From an uncultured beta proteobacterium (GTDB lineage: Bacteria; Pseudomonadota; Gammaproteobacteria; Burkholderiales; Rhodocyclaceae), in assembly GCA_903933395.1 (NCBI GenBank), contig CAIZKA010000282.1, positions 1-5,599 on the forward strand: a stretch of 5,599 bases of DNA. Direction: 5' to 3'. The translations under genes and the position numbers were made by a program. Positions 1 to 5,599 of the stretch are shown piece by piece. Numbering within the stretch: position 1 is the stretch's first letter; each line of letters starts with the position of its first letter. The notes beneath the pieces are model-generated. The model did not search any database. It was not told the DNA's origin and was given only the letters and a program-made list of their open reading frames with translations.

Positions 1-1653
1 CCTGACCTTGTCCATGTCGGCACGCGTCATCTCGCGCGGCACTTGCGAACTGCCTGCGACGTAGGGCAGCGGCGAAGGCGCAATCAGCGGCCAGTTGCCG
101 GTATCGAGCGGCTGGTCGATGCCATCCCAGGCCAGTTTGGTGGAGCCCTTGCGTCCGGCGTGGCCGATCTGCAGCGCCATCTTCGCCTGGCTGTTGGCAT
201 GGACGAAATCGACGATGCGTTTCCAGGCGGCGGCCTGCTCGTCGTTCCAGATGCCGGCGCATCCTGGACTGATGCGGGCATCGGCGGCAACGCAGGTCAT
301 CTCCGTCATCACCAGCGCCGCGCCGCCCAGGCCGCGCGCCGTGTAGTGCTGGAAATGGAAATCGCCGGGCATGCCATCCGTCGCCGAGTAGGTGCACATC
401 GGCGACACGACGACGCGATTGGCCAGCGCCATTCCGCGCAGCCGGAAAGGCGTAAACATCGGCGGCACCGGAGTTGCGCCCGGAGGCGTGGCGACGCCGC
501 AGCGGGCGGCGAACCAGCGGTCGAAGTCCTCCGTGTAGGCCGGGTCGCGCAGCTTCTGGTTGGCGTGACCGACACGCTGGCTGCCGGTAAGCACGGCGAA
601 GGCGAACTGCTCGGGCTCCATGCCGACATAGCGATCGACTTCCTCGAACCAGGTCATGCGATTGCGCGCGGCGCTTTGCAGCTTGAGCGCCTCGATCTCG
701 CGCTCGGACTGGTATCGGGCCAGCTGCGTCGGCACGTCGCCCTCGGTGCTGTTCAGCACCTTGACCAGGGCGCGGGCATCTTCCATCGCCAGTTTGGTGC
801 CGGAGCCGATGGTGAAATGTGCCGTATGCGCCGCATCGCCGAGCAGCACGATGTTGTCCTTGAACCAGCGCTCGCAGAGCACGCGGTTGAACTTCAGCCA
901 CACCGCCGAACCGCGCAGGTGGCGCGCGTTGGAAATCAGCCGGGCGCCGTCGAGCAAGTCGGCGAAGAGTTCCTCGCAGAAGGCGATCGACTGGTCCGGG
1001 TCCATTTTGTCGATGCCGGCCTTGAGCCAGACGTCTTCCGGCGTCTCGACGATGAAGGTGGCCCACTCCTCGTTGAACTGGTAGGCGTGGAGGTTGAACC
1101 AGCCCCACTCGGTCTCCTTGAAGCCGAAGGTAAAGGCGTCGAGCTTTTTCCTGGTGCCGAGCCAGATGAAGCGGCACTTGCGCACGTCGATGCGCGGATT
1201 GAAATGGCTCTCGTATTTGCTGCGGGTGGTCGAATTGACGCCGTCGGCGCCGATGACCAGGTCGTATTCCCGCGAATAATCGTCCGGATCCTTGAATTCG
1301 GTTTCGAATTTCAGGTGAACGCCGAGTTCCCTGGCGCGGGCCTGGAAGATCTGCAGCAGTTTCAGGCGCCCGATGCCGCAGAAGCCGTGGCCGCCGGACA
1401 CCATCCGCCGGCCCTTGAAGAACACGTCGCAGTTGTCCCAGTGATGGAAATTGCGCTCGATCTCGGCGACGACCTGCGGATCGTCCTCGCGGAAGCCGTC
1501 CATGGTCTTGTCGGAAAATACGATGCCCCAGCCGAAGGTGCTGTCGGCCTGGTTGCGTTCGATCACGGTGATCTCGCTGGCCGGACTGGCCTGCTTCATC
1601 AGGATCGAAAAATACAGGCCCGCGGGGCCTCCGCCAAGACAAACGATGCGCAT
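1..1653 (-). CDS. Bifunctional aromatic acyl-CoA FAD monooxygenase / old-yellow-enzyme oxidoreductase (anthraniloyl-CoA or salicylyl-CoA type), 3' partial
   Basis: The minus-strand frame is open for 551 codons, from ATG at 1653 to the window edge; the stop is not reached. Residues 1-370 or so form a class A (PHBH-type) FAD monooxygenase: dinucleotide-binding GGGPAG at 7-12, the DG motif GADGVNS at 135-141, and the FAD-binding GDAAHT at 272-277. From about residue 397 an old-yellow-enzyme domain begins, with SPMCTYS around Cys420 (the YqjM-like flavin-tuning Cys) and QIGHAGRK around His498. Known fused proteins of this kind hydroxylate, and in the 2-aminobenzoyl-CoA case also reduce, aromatic CoA thioesters in the cytoplasm during aerobic aromatic degradation. 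Family members are roughly 760-800 residues, so about 220-250 are missing here. ATG 1653 is preferred because AAGGAG lies 6 nt upstream; an in-frame ATG at 1659 would abut that site. Architecture is confident; the exact substrate (anthraniloyl-, salicylyl- or another aromatic CoA) is inference. Confidence 0.9.
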   Translation of the reverse strand, partial: MRIVCLGGGPAGLYFSILMKQASPASEITVIERNQADSTFGWGIVFSDKTMDGFREDDPQVVAEIERNFHHWDNCDVFFKGRRMVSGGHGFCGIGRLKLLQIFQARARELGVHLKFETEFKDPDDYSREYDLVIGADGVNSTTRSKYESHFNPRIDVRKCRFIWLGTRKKLDAFTFGFKETEWGWFNLHAYQFNEEWATFIVETPEDVWLKAGIDKMDPDQSIAFCEELFADLLDGARLISNARHLRGSAVWLKFNRVLCERWFKDNIVLLGDAAHTAHFTIGSGTKLAMEDARALVKVLNSTEGDVPTQLARYQSEREIEALKLQSAARNRMTWFEEVDRYVGMEPEQFAFAVLTGSQRVGHANQKLRDPAYTEDFDRWFAARCGVATPPGATPVPPMFTPFRLRGMALANRVVVSPMCTYSATDGMPGDFHFQHYTARGLGGAALVMTEMTCVAADARISPGCAGIWNDEQAAAWKRIVDFVHANSQAKMALQIGHAGRKGSTKLAWDGIDQPLDTGNWPLIAPSPLPYVAGSSQVPREMTRADMDKVR

Positions 1654-1659
1654 TGACAT

Positions 1660-1665
1660 CTCCTT
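1660..1665 (-). promoter_or_regulatory. Ribosome binding site of the flavoenzyme gene
   Basis: AAGGAG on the minus strand lies 6 nt before ATG 1653. It decides the start: the other in-frame ATG at 1659-1657 directly abuts the site and would have no usable spacing. The chosen start gives the N terminus MRIVCLGGGPAG, placing the FAD-binding motif right at the beginning as usual for this family. Confidence 0.8.
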
Positions 1666-1693
1666 CCGCCGCCAGTTTACGTTAATTTGTTTT

Positions 1694-1723
1694 ATTTTAG
1701 GTCTAAACTATTTTTGCTGTCAA
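1694..1723 (-). promoter_or_regulatory. Sigma70-type promoter for the flavoenzyme gene
   Basis: On the minus strand, TTGACA (1723-1718) is a perfect -35 hexamer. It is followed after 18 nt by TAAAAT (1699-1694), a five-of-six match to the -10 consensus. The predicted transcription start is near 1687, giving a leader of about 34 nt that contains the AAGGAG ribosome binding site. The surrounding tract is markedly AT-rich compared with the rest of the window. A small inverted repeat overlaps the -10 and spacer, so this strong-looking promoter is probably repressor-controlled. The hexamers and spacing are read directly; activity is inferred. Confidence 0.7.
1696..1707. promoter_or_regulatory. Candidate operator: inverted repeat TTTAG-GT-CTAAA
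   Basis: A perfect 5+5 inverted repeat with a 2-nt centre sits over the -10 hexamer and the adjoining spacer of the minus-strand promoter. Two further outer pairs match (1693-1694 with 1709-1710) after one mismatch. Its position suits a repressor that occludes RNA polymerase, such as the MarR- or TetR-type regulators often found with aromatic catabolic genes. No regulator gene lies in the window. In AT-rich DNA a repeat this short can arise by chance. Confidence 0.35.
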
Positions 1724-1813
1724 GCATGGCCCGAATCCTAGCCCCAAACGGCACCGCTCTGCGGAATCCCTGTCGCACCGGAATCACACGGGCGAAGGCC
1801 TATTTTCATCGAA

Positions 1814-1819
1814 TACAAT
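1814..1819 (+). promoter_or_regulatory. Possible -10 element for the rml operon
   Basis: TACAAT matches five of six bases of the -10 consensus and lies about 55 nt before the rmlB start, predicting a transcript start near 1826. No good -35 is present at 16-18 nt upstream (the 17-nt position reads GGCGAA), and there is no extended TG motif. If real, it is a weak or activator-dependent promoter. It is the best plus-strand candidate I see in the intergenic region. Confidence 0.35.
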
Positions 1820-1835
1820 AGCGCCTCCCGGTTGG

Positions 1836-1876
1836 TCCACACCCTTCCACCTTCCCTCTCTTTCCTAAATCAACAT
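1836..1876 (+). promoter_or_regulatory. G-free, C/T-rich leader of rmlB lacking a Shine-Dalgarno sequence
   Basis: These 41 bases, running into the AT of the rmlB start codon, contain no G at all (19 C, 13 T, 9 A). A GGAG-type ribosome binding site is therefore impossible here, so rmlB must be initiated without one. C-rich, G-poor, unstructured RNA resembles the pyrimidine-rich tracts bound by ribosomal protein S1 and also Rho-utilisation sequence. Either role is inference; the base composition is read directly. Confidence 0.5.
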
Positions 1877-2942
1877 GAAAACAATCTTCATCACCGGCGG
1901 CGCCGGCTTCATCGGCTCGGCGCTGATTCGCCTGCTGATCGCCGAGAGTGACTGGCGCATTGTCAACATCGACAAGCTGACCTACGCCGGCAATCTCGAA
2001 TCGCTCGCAGACCTGGTCGAAAACCCGCGCCACATCTTCAGCCACACCGACATTTGCGATCGCGCAATGCTGGACGGGTTGTTCCTCGACCACCAGCCGG
2101 CCGGCGTGATCCACCTTGCCGCCGAGTCGCATGTCGACCGCTCGATCCATGGTCCCGGCGACTTCATCGAGACCAACATCAAGGGCACCTACACGCTGCT
2201 CGAGGCGGCGCGCGCCTATTGGTCTACGCTCGAGCCGCAGGCAAGAGCCGACTTCCGCTTCCACCATGTGTCCACCGACGAAGTTTTCGGCTCGCTCGGC
2301 GACTCCGGACTGTTCGTCGAAACCAGCCCCTACCAGCCGAATTCGCCGTATTCCGCATCGAAAGCCGCTTCCGACCACCTGGTGCGCGCCTGGCACCACA
2401 CCTACGGCCTGCCGACGGTGATGACCAACTGCTCGAACAATTACGGTCCCTGCCAGTTTCCCGAAAAGCTGATCCCGCTGATGATCCACAACGCCGTGTC
2501 CGACAAGCCGCTGCCCATCTACGGCAAGGGCGACAACGTGCGCGACTGGCTCTACGTCGATGACCACGTGCGCGCGCTGCGCCTGGTTTTCGAACGCGGT
2601 CTCGTCGGCGAGACCTACAACATAGGCGGGCACAACGAGAAGACCAACCTCGAAGTGGTCGACACCCTGTGCACCCTGCTCGACCAACTGAAGCCGCGCC
2701 AGGACGGCCGCAGCTACCGCCAACAAAAGATCTCGGTCGCCGACCGCCCCGGCCACGACAAGCGCTACGCCATCGACGCCGGCAAGATAGAGCGCGAACT
2801 GGGCTGGACACCGCGGGAAAGCTTCGAGACCGGAATGAAGAAGACCGTGCTGTGGTATTTGGAGAATCACGCCTGGGTCGCCCATGTCGTCTCCGGCGAA
2901 TACCGGAAGTGGATGGATCGCAATTACGGAGACCGCAAATGA
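1875..2942 (+). CDS. rmlB: dTDP-glucose 4,6-dehydratase (RmlB/RfbB)
   Basis: A complete 355-residue protein of the usual family length. It converts dTDP-D-glucose to dTDP-4-keto-6-deoxy-D-glucose with bound NAD+, the second step of cytoplasmic dTDP-L-rhamnose synthesis. It is an extended short-chain dehydrogenase/reductase: Rossmann motif GGAGFIG at 8-14, the RmlB signature HLAAESHVDRSI at 80-91, the dehydratase segment STDEVFGS at 133-140 with catalytic Asp135 and Glu136, and YxxxK as Tyr159-Lys163. The C-terminal part has DRPGHDKRYAID at 290-301, typical of RmlB. An in-frame TAA at 1866-1868 rules out an upstream start. It is the first gene of the operon, its stop overlaps the rmlA start as ATGA, and it has no Shine-Dalgarno sequence. 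An alternative name is rfbB. Confidence 0.97.
   Translation: MKTIFITGGAGFIGSALIRLLIAESDWRIVNIDKLTYAGNLESLADLVENPRHIFSHTDICDRAMLDGLFLDHQPAGVIHLAAESHVDRSIHGPGDFIETNIKGTYTLLEAARAYWSTLEPQARADFRFHHVSTDEVFGSLGDSGLFVETSPYQPNSPYSASKAASDHLVRAWHHTYGLPTVMTNCSNNYGPCQFPEKLIPLMIHNAVSDKPLPIYGKGDNVRDWLYVDDHVRALRLVFERGLVGETYNIGGHNEKTNLEVVDTLCTLLDQLKPRQDGRSYRQQKISVADRPGHDKRYAIDAGKIERELGWTPRESFETGMKKTVLWYLENHAWVAHVVSGEYRKWMDRNYGDRK
2928..2931 (+). promoter_or_regulatory. Ribosome binding site of rmlA inside the end of rmlB
   Basis: GGAG lies 7 nt before the rmlA ATG at 2939, within the last codons of rmlB. It supports this start over the open frame that extends further upstream into rmlB. It is the clearest Shine-Dalgarno sequence in the operon; rmlC has only GGGG at 3818-3821, and rmlD has none that is convincing. 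Confidence 0.65.
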
Positions 2943-3832
2943 ATACTCTGACCACCCGCGGCATCATCCTCGCCGGCGGCTCCGGCACCCGGCTGCATCC
3001 GGTCACGCTGGCCGTGTCGAAGCAACTGCTGCCGATCTACGACAAACCGATGATCTACTACCCGCTGACCACGCTGATGCTGGCCGGCATTCGCGAGATT
3101 CTGCTGATTTCGACGCCGCTGGATACACCGCGCTTCGAACAGCTGCTGGGCGATGGCTCGCAGTGGGGCATAAGCATCAAGTACGCGGTGCAACCCAGCC
3201 CGGACGGACTGGCGCAGGCCTTTATCATCGGCCGCGATTTCGTCGGCGACCATCCCTCGGCGTTGGTGCTCGGCGACAACCTGTTCTATGGCCACGACTT
3301 TGCTACCCAGTTGCAGGGTGCGGCAAAAGTCGGCGCCGGCGCCACGGTGTTCGCCTATGCGGTGAGCGATCCGGAACGCTACGGCGTGGTCGAGTTCGAC
3401 GCGACGGGCCGTGCCATCAGCATCGAGGAGAAACCCAAAGCTCCGAAGTCACGCTACGCCGTGACCGGGCTTTACTTCTATGACACCCAGGTCTGCGACA
3501 TCGCCGCCAAACTCAAACCTTCGCCGCGTGGCGAACTCGAGATCACCGACCTCAACCGCATCTATCTCGAAAAGGGCCAGCTCCACGTCGAGATCATGGG
3601 TCGCGGCATGGCCTGGCTCGACACCGGCACCCACGAGTCGCTGCTCGAAGCCGGGCAGTTCATCGAGGTCATTGAAAAGCGCCAGGGCCTAAAGGTCGCC
3701 TGCCCGGAAGAAGTCGCCTGGCGGCAGAAATGGATAGACGACGCGCAACTGGCGAAGCTGGCTGAGCCGCTGGCCAAAAGCCAGTATGGTCAATACCTGC
3801 AGAACCTGCTGACACACGGGGTGCAGGGATGA
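2939..3832 (+). CDS. rmlA: Glucose-1-phosphate thymidylyltransferase (RmlA/RfbA)
   Basis: A complete 297-residue protein, within the usual length for the long RmlA type. It transfers dTMP from dTTP to glucose-1-phosphate, the entry step to dTDP-L-rhamnose; in this family it is generally feedback-inhibited by the end product. It shows the nucleotidyltransferase signature LAGGSGTRLHP at 11-21 and the SKQLLPIYDKPMIYYP block at 27-42. Magnesium-binding aspartates lie in LGDN (Asp113) and LDTGT (Asp228), and the sugar-binding EEKP at 163-166. The frame is open upstream into rmlB. ATG 2939 is nevertheless chosen because GGAG is 7 nt before it, the protein then starts just ahead of the GIILAGG strand, and it overlaps the rmlB stop by 4 nt. 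Its own stop overlaps the rmlC start in the same way. Confidence 0.97.
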   Translation: MNTLTTRGIILAGGSGTRLHPVTLAVSKQLLPIYDKPMIYYPLTTLMLAGIREILLISTPLDTPRFEQLLGDGSQWGISIKYAVQPSPDGLAQAFIIGRDFVGDHPSALVLGDNLFYGHDFATQLQGAAKVGAGATVFAYAVSDPERYGVVEFDATGRAISIEEKPKAPKSRYAVTGLYFYDTQVCDIAAKLKPSPRGELEITDLNRIYLEKGQLHVEIMGRGMAWLDTGTHESLLEAGQFIEVIEKRQGLKVACPEEVAWRQKWIDDAQLAKLAEPLAKSQYGQYLQNLLTHGVQG

Positions 3833-4371
3833 AACTCATTCCGACGGCAATCCCGGAAGTGGTCTTGTTGGAGCCGAAGGTATTCGGCGACGAGCGCGGT
3901 TTCTTCTTTGAGAGCTGGAACAAGCGGACCTTTACCGAACTCGGCATCGCTGCCGACTTCGTGCAGGACAACCACTCGAAGTCACAGAAGAACGTGTTGC
4001 GCGGCCTGCACTACCAGATCGAGCATGCCCAAGGCAAGCTGGTCCGCGTCACTGCCGGCGCCGTGTATGACGTCGCCGTGGATCTGCGCCGCTCCTCGCC
4101 CACCTTCGGCCGGTGGGTCGGCTTCACCCTGTCTGCCGAAGACAAACGCATGGCCTGGATACCGCCGGGCTTCGCCCATGGTTTTTGCGTCACCTCGGAC
4201 TACGCCGAGTTCCTCTACAAAACCACCGACTACTGGAGCCCGGCGCACGAACGCACGCTGCTGTGGAACGATCCGCAACTGGCAATTCCATGGCCTCTCT
4301 CCGGCGAACCGCTGCTCGCAACCAAGGACAAGACCGGCACGCTGCTGGCGCAGACCGAAACCTTCGCATGA
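3829..4371 (+). CDS. rmlC: dTDP-4-dehydrorhamnose 3,5-epimerase (RmlC/RfbC)
   Basis: A complete 180-residue cupin-fold epimerase of the normal family length (about 180-185). It inverts C3 and C5 of dTDP-4-keto-6-deoxyglucose to give dTDP-4-keto-L-rhamnose. Visible signatures are FGDERGFFFESW at 19-30, NVLRGLHYQ at 55-63 with the catalytic His61, Lys70 in the substrate pocket, IPPGFAHGF at 111-119, and FLYKTTDYWSP at 128-138, which holds the tyrosines from which the acid/base residue is drawn. Asp167 is at the position expected for the partner of the catalytic histidine. The gene overlaps rmlA upstream and rmlD downstream by ATGA, so translation is probably coupled. The ribosome binding site is weak (GGGG 7 nt upstream). 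No missing key residue is apparent. Confidence 0.97.
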   Translation: MKLIPTAIPEVVLLEPKVFGDERGFFFESWNKRTFTELGIAADFVQDNHSKSQKNVLRGLHYQIEHAQGKLVRVTAGAVYDVAVDLRRSSPTFGRWVGFTLSAEDKRMAWIPPGFAHGFCVTSDYAEFLYKTTDYWSPAHERTLLWNDPQLAIPWPLSGEPLLATKDKTGTLLAQTETFA

Positions 4372-5246
4372 AGATTCTGCTCACCGGGTGCGCCGGCCAG
4401 CTCGGTCGTGAATTGAAGCGCTCGCTGGCCTGCCTCGGCGAGGTCGTCGCCTGCGACCGGCGCCAGCTCGACCTGACCAACCCGGATGCACTGCGGGCCG
4501 CCGTGCGTGCCATAGCACCCGCAGCGATCGTCAACGCCGCCGCCTACACCGCGGTGGACAAGGCCGAAGCCGAACCGGCCGCGGCCGACACCATCAATGC
4601 CGTGGCGCCCGGTATCCTCGCCGAGGAAGCGAAACGCCTTGGCGCGCCGCTGATCCACTATTCGACCGACTACGTTTTCGACGGCAGCAAGGCCACGGCC
4701 TACACGGAGGACGACATCCCCGCGCCCCTGTCTGCCTATGGCCGCAGCAAGCTCGGCGGTGAACAGGCAATTACTGCCACCGGCGCCCGCCACCTGATTT
4801 TCCGCACTAGCTGGGTGTATGGCCTGCACGGCGCGAACTTCATGAAGACCATGCTGCGCCTGGGCCGCCGCAGTTGCGAAACGGGCGACGAACTGCGCGT
4901 GATCGGTGACCAGGTTGGCGCACCAACGTGGACCCGCCATCTGGCCGACATCGCCGCCCTGGTGCTCGCCCGCGAGGACATGCCGGAAGGCTTGTACCAT
5001 CTCGCCGCCGCCGGCGAGACCAGCTGGCACGGTTATGCCGAAGCCATTTTTGCCGAGGCGCAGAACATCGGCCTGATGGAAAAATCGCCCGTGGTTCGCC
5101 GTATCACCAGCGCCGACTATCCGCTGCCCGCAGCGCGACCGGCCAACTCGCGGCTGGACTGCACGAAATTCCGGCGCGACTTCGACCTAAGCCTGCCCGA
5201 CTGGCGCAGCGGGCTGGCCGACTGCCTTGCCGACGCACGCTTCTGA
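4368..5246 (+). CDS. rmlD: dTDP-4-dehydrorhamnose reductase (RmlD/RfbD)
   Basis: A complete 292-residue protein, typical for RmlD. It reduces dTDP-4-keto-L-rhamnose with NAD(P)H to dTDP-L-rhamnose, the last step of the pathway. It shows the N-terminal dinucleotide motif GCAGQLG at 7-13, NAAAYTAVDKAE at 56-67, YSTDYVFDG at 98-106, and the catalytic YxxxK as Tyr124-Lys128. Also present are RTSWVYG at 146-152, GDQVGAPTW at 180-188 and the C-terminal substrate-binding RPANSRLD at 257-264. The frame is open 85 codons further upstream, but that part lies inside rmlC in another frame. ATG 4368 puts the Rossmann motif at the N terminus and overlaps the rmlC stop. There is no convincing Shine-Dalgarno sequence, so it is probably translated by coupling to rmlC. 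parE follows after 20 nt. Confidence 0.97.
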   Translation: MKILLTGCAGQLGRELKRSLACLGEVVACDRRQLDLTNPDALRAAVRAIAPAAIVNAAAYTAVDKAEAEPAAADTINAVAPGILAEEAKRLGAPLIHYSTDYVFDGSKATAYTEDDIPAPLSAYGRSKLGGEQAITATGARHLIFRTSWVYGLHGANFMKTMLRLGRRSCETGDELRVIGDQVGAPTWTRHLADIAALVLAREDMPEGLYHLAAAGETSWHGYAEAIFAEAQNIGLMEKSPVVRRITSADYPLPAARPANSRLDCTKFRRDFDLSLPDWRSGLADCLADARF

Positions 5247-5266
5247 ACATTCAAACTAAAAATAAA

Positions 5267-5599
5267 ATGGCTGCCACCCCCACCTACGACGAATCCTCCT
5301 TCCGCGTCCTCAAGGGACTGGAGCCGGTGCGCGAGCGCCCCGGCATGTACACCCGCACCGACTCGCCGGCCCACATCATCCAGGAAGTCATCGACAACTC
5401 CGCCGACGAGGCGCTTGGCGGCCATGCGAAAACCCTCCACGTGCTGCTGCACCTCGATGGCTCGACCACCATTACCGATGACGGCCGCGGCATTCCGGTC
5501 GGCCTGCATCCGGACGAAAAGATTCCGGTCGTGGTGCTGGCCTTTACTCGGCTGCATGCCGGCGGCAAGTTCGACAAGAGCAAGGGCAATTCGGCCTAC
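5267..5599 (+). CDS. parE: DNA topoisomerase IV subunit B (ParE), 5' partial fragment of the gene
   Basis: The first 111 codons of a GHKL-type topoisomerase ATPase; family members are about 630-660 residues. ParE with ParC forms topoisomerase IV, which decatenates daughter chromosomes using ATP. Visible are GLEPVRERPGMY at 17-28, EVIDNSADEALGGHAK at 40-55 with catalytic Glu40 and Mg-binding Asn44, DDGRGIP at 71-77 with adenine-contacting Asp71, and TRLHAGGKFDK at 94-104, the start of the ATP lid. The GHAK after DEALGG and YTRTD after RPGM recall ParE more than GyrB. Odd points: Val90 occupies a position where I recall Glu in the family (PxVEL), and no Shine-Dalgarno sequence precedes the ATG; the leader is A-rich instead. 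With 20 nt after rmlD and no visible terminator, readthrough from the rml operon is plausible. Confidence 0.93.
   Translation, partial: MAATPTYDESSFRVLKGLEPVRERPGMYTRTDSPAHIIQEVIDNSADEALGGHAKTLHVLLHLDGSTTITDDGRGIPVGLHPDEKIPVVVLAFTRLHAGGKFDKSKGNSAY

Noticed and set aside
43..1656. A 537-codon plus-strand open frame opposite the flavoenzyme gene
   Set aside because: It is a GC-rich antisense shadow: its translation has no recognisable domain and is rich in Arg, Ala, Gly and His. The minus strand encodes a clear two-domain flavoprotein with intact motifs over the same bases.
1754..1764. A small hairpin CCGC-TCT-GCGG in the intergenic region, considered as a terminator
   Set aside because: The stem is only 4 bp with no following T-run on either strand, and the flanking genes diverge, so no terminator is needed there.
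1806..2885. A 359-codon minus-strand open frame covering almost all of rmlB
   Set aside because: It has a low-complexity Val/Ala/Gly/Asp translation without family motifs and mirrors the codon pattern of rmlB, which has every catalytic residue in place. Antisense frames of this length are expected in high-GC genes.
2669..2938. A 90-codon N-terminal extension of rmlA
   Set aside because: It overlaps the C-terminal coding part of rmlB and has no family resemblance. ATG 2939 has a ribosome binding site and gives the standard RmlA length.
4113..4367. An 85-codon N-terminal extension of rmlD
   Set aside because: The frame is open, but it lies within rmlC in a different frame. The family starts directly with the Rossmann strand, which begins at ATG 4368.
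4230..5030. A 266-codon minus-strand open frame opposite rmlC and rmlD
   Set aside because: It is antisense to two well-supported genes, shows no recognisable motif and has no ribosome binding site that I could identify.
1..5599. Mobile elements, CRISPR arrays, tRNA or rRNA genes
   Set aside because: I saw no transposase or integrase motif, no regularly spaced repeats and no tRNA-like stretch. Nearly all bases are accounted for by six confident genes and one 221-nt divergent intergenic region.

Overview
The window reads as an ordinary chromosomal segment of a high-GC proteobacterium. The aromatic CoA-thioester monooxygenase type and the ParE-like N terminus fit a betaproteobacterium, perhaps of the order Rhodocyclales (Azoarcus/Sulfuritalea-like). 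That placement is inference from recalled protein resemblance; no search was run.

Layout. Positions 1-1653 (minus strand) hold the first 551 codons of a two-domain flavoenzyme: a class A FAD monooxygenase fused to an old-yellow-enzyme (YqjM-like) domain. This is the architecture of 2-aminobenzoyl-CoA monooxygenase/reductase and of proteins named bifunctional salicylyl-CoA 5-hydroxylase/oxidoreductase. Its C terminus lies outside the window. Positions 1654-1874 are a divergent intergenic region. It carries a near-consensus sigma70-type promoter for the flavoenzyme (TTGACA, 18 nt, TAAAAT) overlapped by a small inverted repeat. On the plus strand it has a weaker -10-like element and a leader that contains no G over its last 41 nt. 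Positions 1875-5246 hold a complete dTDP-L-rhamnose operon in the order rmlB-rmlA-rmlC-rmlD, with each of the three internal junctions a 4-base ATGA overlap. Position 5267 to the window end is the start of parE (topoisomerase IV subunit B), only 20 bases after rmlD with no visible terminator.

How the genes work together. RmlA joins glucose-1-phosphate to dTTP to give dTDP-glucose. RmlB dehydrates it to dTDP-4-keto-6-deoxyglucose, RmlC epimerises C3 and C5, and RmlD reduces the product to dTDP-L-rhamnose, a donor for O-antigen, exopolysaccharide or rhamnolipid synthesis. The flavoenzyme belongs to aerobic CoA-dependent aromatic catabolism and is transcribed away from the operon, so it is a neighbour and not a pathway partner. 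parE is a housekeeping gene that may be partly read through from rml.

I do not see a novel system, mobile element, CRISPR array or RNA gene. The points most worth a second look are regulatory: the strong divergent promoter with an overlapping inverted repeat, the G-free rmlB leader, and the tight rmlD-parE junction.
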